Source: JAAYJR01 sp964495655 (GTDB lineage: Bacteria > Bacteroidota > Bacteroidia > Bacteroidales > Prolixibacteraceae). From it: a stretch of DNA of 9,192 bases. This document shows positions 5,909 through 9,192 of this stretch, piece by piece. Each line of letters opens with the position of its first letter. Positions within the stretch are counted from its first letter, which is position 1. The notes below the pieces were generated by a model that ran no database searches, was not told where the DNA came from, and was given only the letters and a program-made list of their open reading frames with translations. Position numbers and translations under genes: made by a program. The stretch covers positions 1-9,192 of the forward strand of contig CAZBWK010000128.1 of the NCBI GenBank assembly GCA_964495655.1. Reading direction: 5' to 3'.

Positions 5909-6043
5909 TTATTCTTGCTTCATTTGAAGCTCCATACCAAGTTACCGCATCATTCCTAAAGCATCATTCGCTAAACCATTCAACTATTTTCCCATTCTGA
6001 ATTTGCCGGAATCCGGCAAATGTGACATTAATTTCGTTTTAAT
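5909..6043 (-). pseudogene. SnoaL-like (ester cyclase type) domain protein, decayed 3' fragment
   Basis: On the minus strand, about 6043 down to 5975 encodes EINVTFAGFRQIQNGKIVEW then FSE. The frame then shifts at about 5970-5975, continuing as DALGMMR, a TAA at 5942-5944 where a Gln codon (CAA) is expected, LGMELQMKQE, and a final stop at 5909-5911. F-x-G-x-R-x-x-x-GKIVE-W and DALGxxxQLG are typical of the C-terminal half of SnoaL-like small alpha/beta-barrel proteins. At least two lesions and the absence of the N-terminal half mark it as a dead remnant. It lies downstream of the secreted gene at 6109-6528 and on the same strand, so it may once have been the next gene of that operon. The family assignment is from pattern memory. 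Confidence 0.55.
6001..6021. repeat. 21-bp near-perfect palindrome
   Basis: ATTTGCCGGA and TCCGGCAAAT are exact reverse complements separated by one base. The palindrome sits inside the SnoaL-like remnant, about 90 nt past the stop of the 6109-6528 gene. It has no T-tract on either strand, so it is a poor terminator; it may be a protein-binding site or chance within old coding DNA. Confidence 0.5.
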
Positions 6044-6085
6044 GACTCCAAATTTTAAGTTATTAATAACCTGCCTTTGTAATTC

Positions 6086-6098
6086 TCTCCTTTGGAGA
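6086..6098. terminator. small hairpin after the single-repeat secreted gene
   Basis: TCTCC and GGAGA form a 5-bp stem with a TTT loop, 11-23 nt beyond the minus-strand stop at 6109. There is no T-tract. A weak terminator at best. Confidence 0.25.
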
Positions 6099-6108
6099 TA
6101 CTTTGGTT

Positions 6109-6528
6109 TTATTGAACCAACCAATCTGTTGATGATTCGAATTTGACTTCCCCCAGTGCATTTAGTTTATTATAAACCGTAATCACATTATTTAACTTAA
6201 TATTAAATGCCTCAGATGATTTTTTAAACTCCGGCCAATACTTATCACGCACCTGTATGGAAGAATTTACGGTAATAATACTGAAATTTTCTTTTAGGTC
6301 ACCTCTTTCTCCCTCGAGGAAATAGTATTTCATTTCTCCTTCAAATTCTTTGTTAATAGCGGGAAGCCATTCCTCTGTAAAAAAGCTTTTCCATTGATTG
6401 TAAGTTACATCCGGATTAAGTTTAACAGTTCCCACATGAAAGCCTATCACGTTACCTTTTTCGAGAGTTTGACTATAGGATAAAATCGGGAAAAAAGCAC
6501 AGGCAAAAGTTAATAGTATCTTTTTCAT
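6109..6528 (-). CDS. secreted single-repeat protein, paralogue of the 984-1760 product
   Basis: A 139-residue protein. MKKILLTFACAFFPILSYSQ is a Sec signal peptide with cleavage likely at SYS/Q, a form common in Bacteroidota. The mature ~119 residues are one copy of the unit found twice in the 258-residue protein. They start GNVIGFHVGTVKL, continue with FFTEEWLPAINKEF (compare FYLEEFFPVFNKSF), share the EGERGD turn at 72-77 (KGERGD in the other protein), and end in a long helix and a final TDWLVQ strand. No catalytic motif is evident. The gene lies 185 nt downstream of the intact AraC-STAND-TPR regulator, with a TTGCAACA-type operator between them, so it is the likely regulated target. The function is not known; an alpha/beta-barrel fold is inferred. 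Confidence 0.8.
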   Translation of the reverse strand: MKKILLTFACAFFPILSYSQTLEKGNVIGFHVGTVKLNPDVTYNQWKSFFTEEWLPAINKEFEGEMKYYFLEGERGDLKENFSIITVNSSIQVRDKYWPEFKKSSEAFNIKLNNVITVYNKLNALGEVKFESSTDWLVQ

Positions 6529-6623
6529 TTTTCCATTTTTTTAATTGATAAATAGTCTTTATATAAAATTAAGGCAATCCATATTAACAGACCAGGTGGT
6601 TATGATTCAATTTCATGAATTTT

Positions 6624-6652
6624 TGTTCCAAAATCGTGTGCTTATGTTGCAA
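6624..6652 (-). promoter_or_regulatory. 21-bp-period direct-repeat operator upstream of the single-repeat secreted gene
   Basis: On the minus strand TTGCAACA (6645-6652) is followed by 13 nt and TTGGAACA (6624-6631). The spacing and sequence are the same as for the pair at 1817-1845 upstream of the paralogous gene; the surrounding DNA is otherwise different. The nearer box is 96 nt from the ATG at 6528. Two boxes two helical turns apart suit a dimer of AraC-type domains; binding by the upstream-encoded regulator is inferred. Confidence 0.65.
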
Positions 6653-6713
6653 TAGTTACGAGGGATATTCAAAATACAGGAAGTTATATGGCCTGTTACA
6701 GTTTCTGATTATA

Positions 6714-9191
6714 TTAGTCCTTATTAAAATCCAGTGCATACTTTACCGCCCTTTCAAACCCCATGGCAATACCTTCTTCCCCGTATTGTTTTGCCAGTTC
6801 TTCACCAACTGCTTTCCTGGCTCCATCAATGTAGGTATCCTTAAACTCATCCCATAATGGCCAGATGCCATAAATTTCCACTCCAATGGATTTAAACATT
6901 TCAATGGCAACTGCATTTAACCGAATAGATTTAGCCCATCGGGTTTGTCCGGAAAGAGCGAAAGCAATCCCCTGTAAATCAGCATAAGCATTAAATAAGA
7001 TCCCGTATTTCAACGCAGCATTAACTCCAAGCCCGTACCGTTTTTCAGCTTCCCGAAAATCTTTGACTCCAAGGGCACAATCACTTCTTAAATGCCTTGC
7101 TCCGGAAATCCAAAATGGTTGATTTAAACTTATTGAAGAAGTTAACAGCTCGTCCAAATAAGGTAAAGCATTATCAAATTGTTTGGAGTGAACCAACGAT
7201 ATACATAAATAACCCAAAGCATTATTTAAAAGCCCCGGTTTGTCCAACTTTCTGGCCAGTTCAAGGCATCTTTCGCTGTGTTTGATCGCCTCCTCCATGT
7301 CTTTGGAAATGGACTGATGGCTTGCACTAAGGTGATTCAATACAATTGCTTCTTCAAATCGATTCTTCAACCGATTCCATAATGAAAGGCTTTTGTTAAG
7401 TAAATCAAAAACGTAATCCCGATCCCTGAAATAGAAAGCTAAATATCCCAGTCCGCACAGATTTCGGGCATATGCCTCAGTTCCCTTTGGTCCATTTGAC
7501 AATGCCTTTTCCAAATATTGCTTACCGGACAAGAAATTGGGAACAAGTACCCAGAACCAGGAGAGATATCCGGTAAGAATACTGAACTCCTCAGGACAAT
7601 TTTGGTCGGCCCAGTTCAATGCACTATTCAGATTGTAATTCTCCTGCTTCAATTTAGTCAGCCAAACGAACTGTGATTCAAATTGTTCCTGATATGCCTG
7701 TTCTGCAATCCCGGTAAAATACTCCAGATGTCTTTTTCGGGCCCACACTGCTTCTTCCGTTTCAACAAGTAAATTCGATGCAAACCTTTGCAGCGTTTCC
7801 AATAATTTATACCTCATTGTTTGTCCCGGCAGGTAAACTGTCTGTATCATTGATTTATCAACCAATTGAGACAACAGATCCGGGATTATTTCTTTTGGCA
7901 GGATTTCGTTTGCACAAACCTCTTCTGCAGCATCAAGATCAAATCCTCCTGAAAACACACTCAGTTGTCTGAACAGGGCTTTTCCCTTATCAGTGAGTAA
8001 ATTATAACTCCATGCAATGGCAGCCTGGATGGTTTTATGCCGGTCAACAGAACTTTGATCCAGAGAAGGTAAAGTGTCAAATCTTTCTGATAACCTGTTA
8101 AGTATGGTAAAGGTATCCATATACCTGGTGCGGCAGGCTACCAGTTCAATCGCAAGTGGAATACCATCAACCCGGTGACATATGGTTGAAACAGTGGAAG
8201 CATTCTTTTCAACAAGCTCAAATTCTGAATTATTCAATCGGGCACGATCGGTAAACAGACAAACTGCTTCAGACTTTCCGGCTACATTAATATCAATGTC
8301 AGCTTCAGGGTCAGGCAGCGTAAGAGAGGGAACAAACCATATCTTTTCGCCATTGATATGAAGTGCTTCCCTGCTGGTAACAAGCAGCGACAAACCTGGT
8401 ACAGACCCGATTAATTTATGTGATATTGCAGCGCAGGTTCTGATCAGGTGTTCACAATTATCAAGCAGGATTAAAAGTTTCCTGTCCTTTATACCTTCCA
8501 CAACAATATCCATCATATCTCTGCCAGGTGCTTCTGAAAGTCCAAGCGTGGTCATCAATTGTTTTATCACAAGCTCTTCCACCTCAATGGGTGCTAAATC
8601 TACAAACCAAATGTCATCCGGGAAAAATTTAACCAATTGTGCAGCCACCTCACAGGCCAGCCTTGTTTTACCGCATCCCCCTGTACCTGTAAGTGTGACG
8701 ATCCGGTGTTTTTCGATCAGACTAATAATGGTACCTATTTCTTTATCACGTCCAATGAATGAAGTGGTCTGTCCGGGGAAATTTTTCAGCAGGTTCCTGC
8801 TCTCTTTGCTGACACCACTCTTTTTTTGGTTTTCAGGATCGCTTGCATCAAATATCCTCTTTTTAGCCTCAACAGGAGGGTAACCAAAGTAATTCCGGAA
8901 ACATTTGCTAAAATAATCGGCACTTCCGAATCCGCTCATATAAGCTGCTTCCGCAACTGTAATTGAGTTTTCCACAAGAAATTCAAGTGCCTTATTCAAC
9001 CTTGTATTTCTTAAAAACCGGCTGACTGATGTGCCTGTTGCTGACCTGATCTTACGGTGCAAGGTTGTGCGGCTCATATTCATCTTGCCGGCGAGTGCAG
9101 AGACTCCAAATCTTTCATCCTTGAAGTTGGATTCAATAATTTCATTTACGCGATTAACGAAAGTGCCTTCCCTTCTGTTTTTGACTGCCAT
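6714..9191 (-). CDS. AraC-STAND-TPR transcriptional regulator (intact)
   Basis: An 825-residue soluble protein. Residues ~10-106 form an AraC-type domain with two HTHs (GVSALAGKMNMSRTTLHRKI at 29-48; TVAEAAYMSGFGSADYFSKC from 78) closing with FGYPP. A linker leads to TTSFIGRDKEI, then Walker A GTGGCGKT (169-176), Walker B LLILLDN (239-245, Asp244), LLVTSRE (269-275), and GIPLAIELVA (343-352). A winged helix follows (RHKTIQAAIAWSYNLL ... FRQLSVFSGGFDL, ~385-425). This core is of the COG3903 predicted-ATPase / NB-ARC-like STAND class. The C-terminal ~350 residues are helical TPR-like repeats, the probable signal- or partner-binding part. In related regulators such as MalT, ligand binding drives ATP-dependent oligomerisation and gene activation. 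The start at 9191 lies one base from the window edge but is supported by the matching N-terminus of the paralogue. Its likely target is the secreted gene downstream. Confidence 0.9.
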   Translation of the reverse strand: MAVKNRREGTFVNRVNEIIESNFKDERFGVSALAGKMNMSRTTLHRKIRSATGTSVSRFLRNTRLNKALEFLVENSITVAEAAYMSGFGSADYFSKCFRNYFGYPPVEAKKRIFDASDPENQKKSGVSKESRNLLKNFPGQTTSFIGRDKEIGTIISLIEKHRIVTLTGTGGCGKTRLACEVAAQLVKFFPDDIWFVDLAPIEVEELVIKQLMTTLGLSEAPGRDMMDIVVEGIKDRKLLILLDNCEHLIRTCAAISHKLIGSVPGLSLLVTSREALHINGEKIWFVPSLTLPDPEADIDINVAGKSEAVCLFTDRARLNNSEFELVEKNASTVSTICHRVDGIPLAIELVACRTRYMDTFTILNRLSERFDTLPSLDQSSVDRHKTIQAAIAWSYNLLTDKGKALFRQLSVFSGGFDLDAAEEVCANEILPKEIIPDLLSQLVDKSMIQTVYLPGQTMRYKLLETLQRFASNLLVETEEAVWARKRHLEYFTGIAEQAYQEQFESQFVWLTKLKQENYNLNSALNWADQNCPEEFSILTGYLSWFWVLVPNFLSGKQYLEKALSNGPKGTEAYARNLCGLGYLAFYFRDRDYVFDLLNKSLSLWNRLKNRFEEAIVLNHLSASHQSISKDMEEAIKHSERCLELARKLDKPGLLNNALGYLCISLVHSKQFDNALPYLDELLTSSISLNQPFWISGARHLRSDCALGVKDFREAEKRYGLGVNAALKYGILFNAYADLQGIAFALSGQTRWAKSIRLNAVAIEMFKSIGVEIYGIWPLWDEFKDTYIDGARKAVGEELAKQYGEEGIAMGFERAVKYALDFNKD

Positions 9192-9192
9192 T

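Noticed and set aside
6615..6857. 80-codon plus-strand open frame over the operator region and the 3' end of the intact regulator
   Set aside because: Cysteine- and phenylalanine-rich translation without family features, overlapping the operator and antisense to the regulator's end; a chance frame.
8548..8883. 111-codon plus-strand open frame opposite the intact regulator
   Set aside because: It lies wholly antisense to the conserved NTPase and linker region of a clear gene; the predicted protein has no recognisable pattern and no promoter is visible.
1..9192. CRISPR arrays, tRNA or rRNA genes, transposase or integrase genes
   Set aside because: No regularly spaced short repeats, no tRNA-like cloverleaf or rRNA segments noticed, and no recombinase-like protein in any frame examined.

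Overview
The window looks like a piece of a Bacteroidota (Bacteroidetes) chromosome. It is AT-rich, its genes lack clear Shine-Dalgarno sequences, and two signal peptides end in the Bacteroidota-like form (SYS/Q, NS/Q). One promoter fits the Bacteroidota consensus TTTG-N19-TAnnTTTG exactly. The genus cannot be read from the sequence.

Layout, left to right. (1) 1-219, plus strand: the 3' end of a small MNT-type nucleotidyltransferase, cut by the window edge. (2) 361-4481, minus strand: a module that reads, in transcription order, AraC-STAND-TPR regulator (a pseudogene with a nonsense codon and a 1-nt frameshift in Walker A), a secreted two-repeat protein, and a flavin reductase-like protein. 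(3) 4482-4953: the regulator's upstream region, the remnant of an unidentified minus-strand gene, and a repeat copy. (4) 4954-5462, plus strand: a complete YefM-YoeB toxin-antitoxin operon with promoter and likely operator. (5) 5463-6108: a second, larger repeat copy and the decayed 3' end of a SnoaL-like gene. (6) 6109-9191, minus strand: a second module, with an intact AraC-STAND-TPR regulator followed by a secreted single-repeat relative of the protein in module 2.

The main result is that modules 2 and 6 are paralogous. Each is a soluble regulator with an N-terminal AraC-type DNA-binding domain, a central NTPase of the COG3903/NB-ARC-like type and C-terminal TPR-like helices. Each is followed by a secreted protein with one or two copies of the same ~110-residue unit. 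Between regulator and secreted gene, both modules carry tandem direct repeats TTGCAACA-N13-TTG(C/G)AACA with a 21-bp period, as expected for an AraC-type operator. The reading is that the regulator controls the adjacent secreted gene and, in module 2, also the flavin reductase. The signal and the job of the secreted proteins are unknown.

The second theme is a repeat family. Three same-orientation copies of a 41-nt sequence (327-367, 4809-4849, 5817-5857) lie downstream of hairpins. They delimit the toxin-antitoxin operon and abut the ends of the nucleotidyltransferase and flavin reductase segments. The arrangement resembles mobile cassettes, but no recombinase is present in the window.
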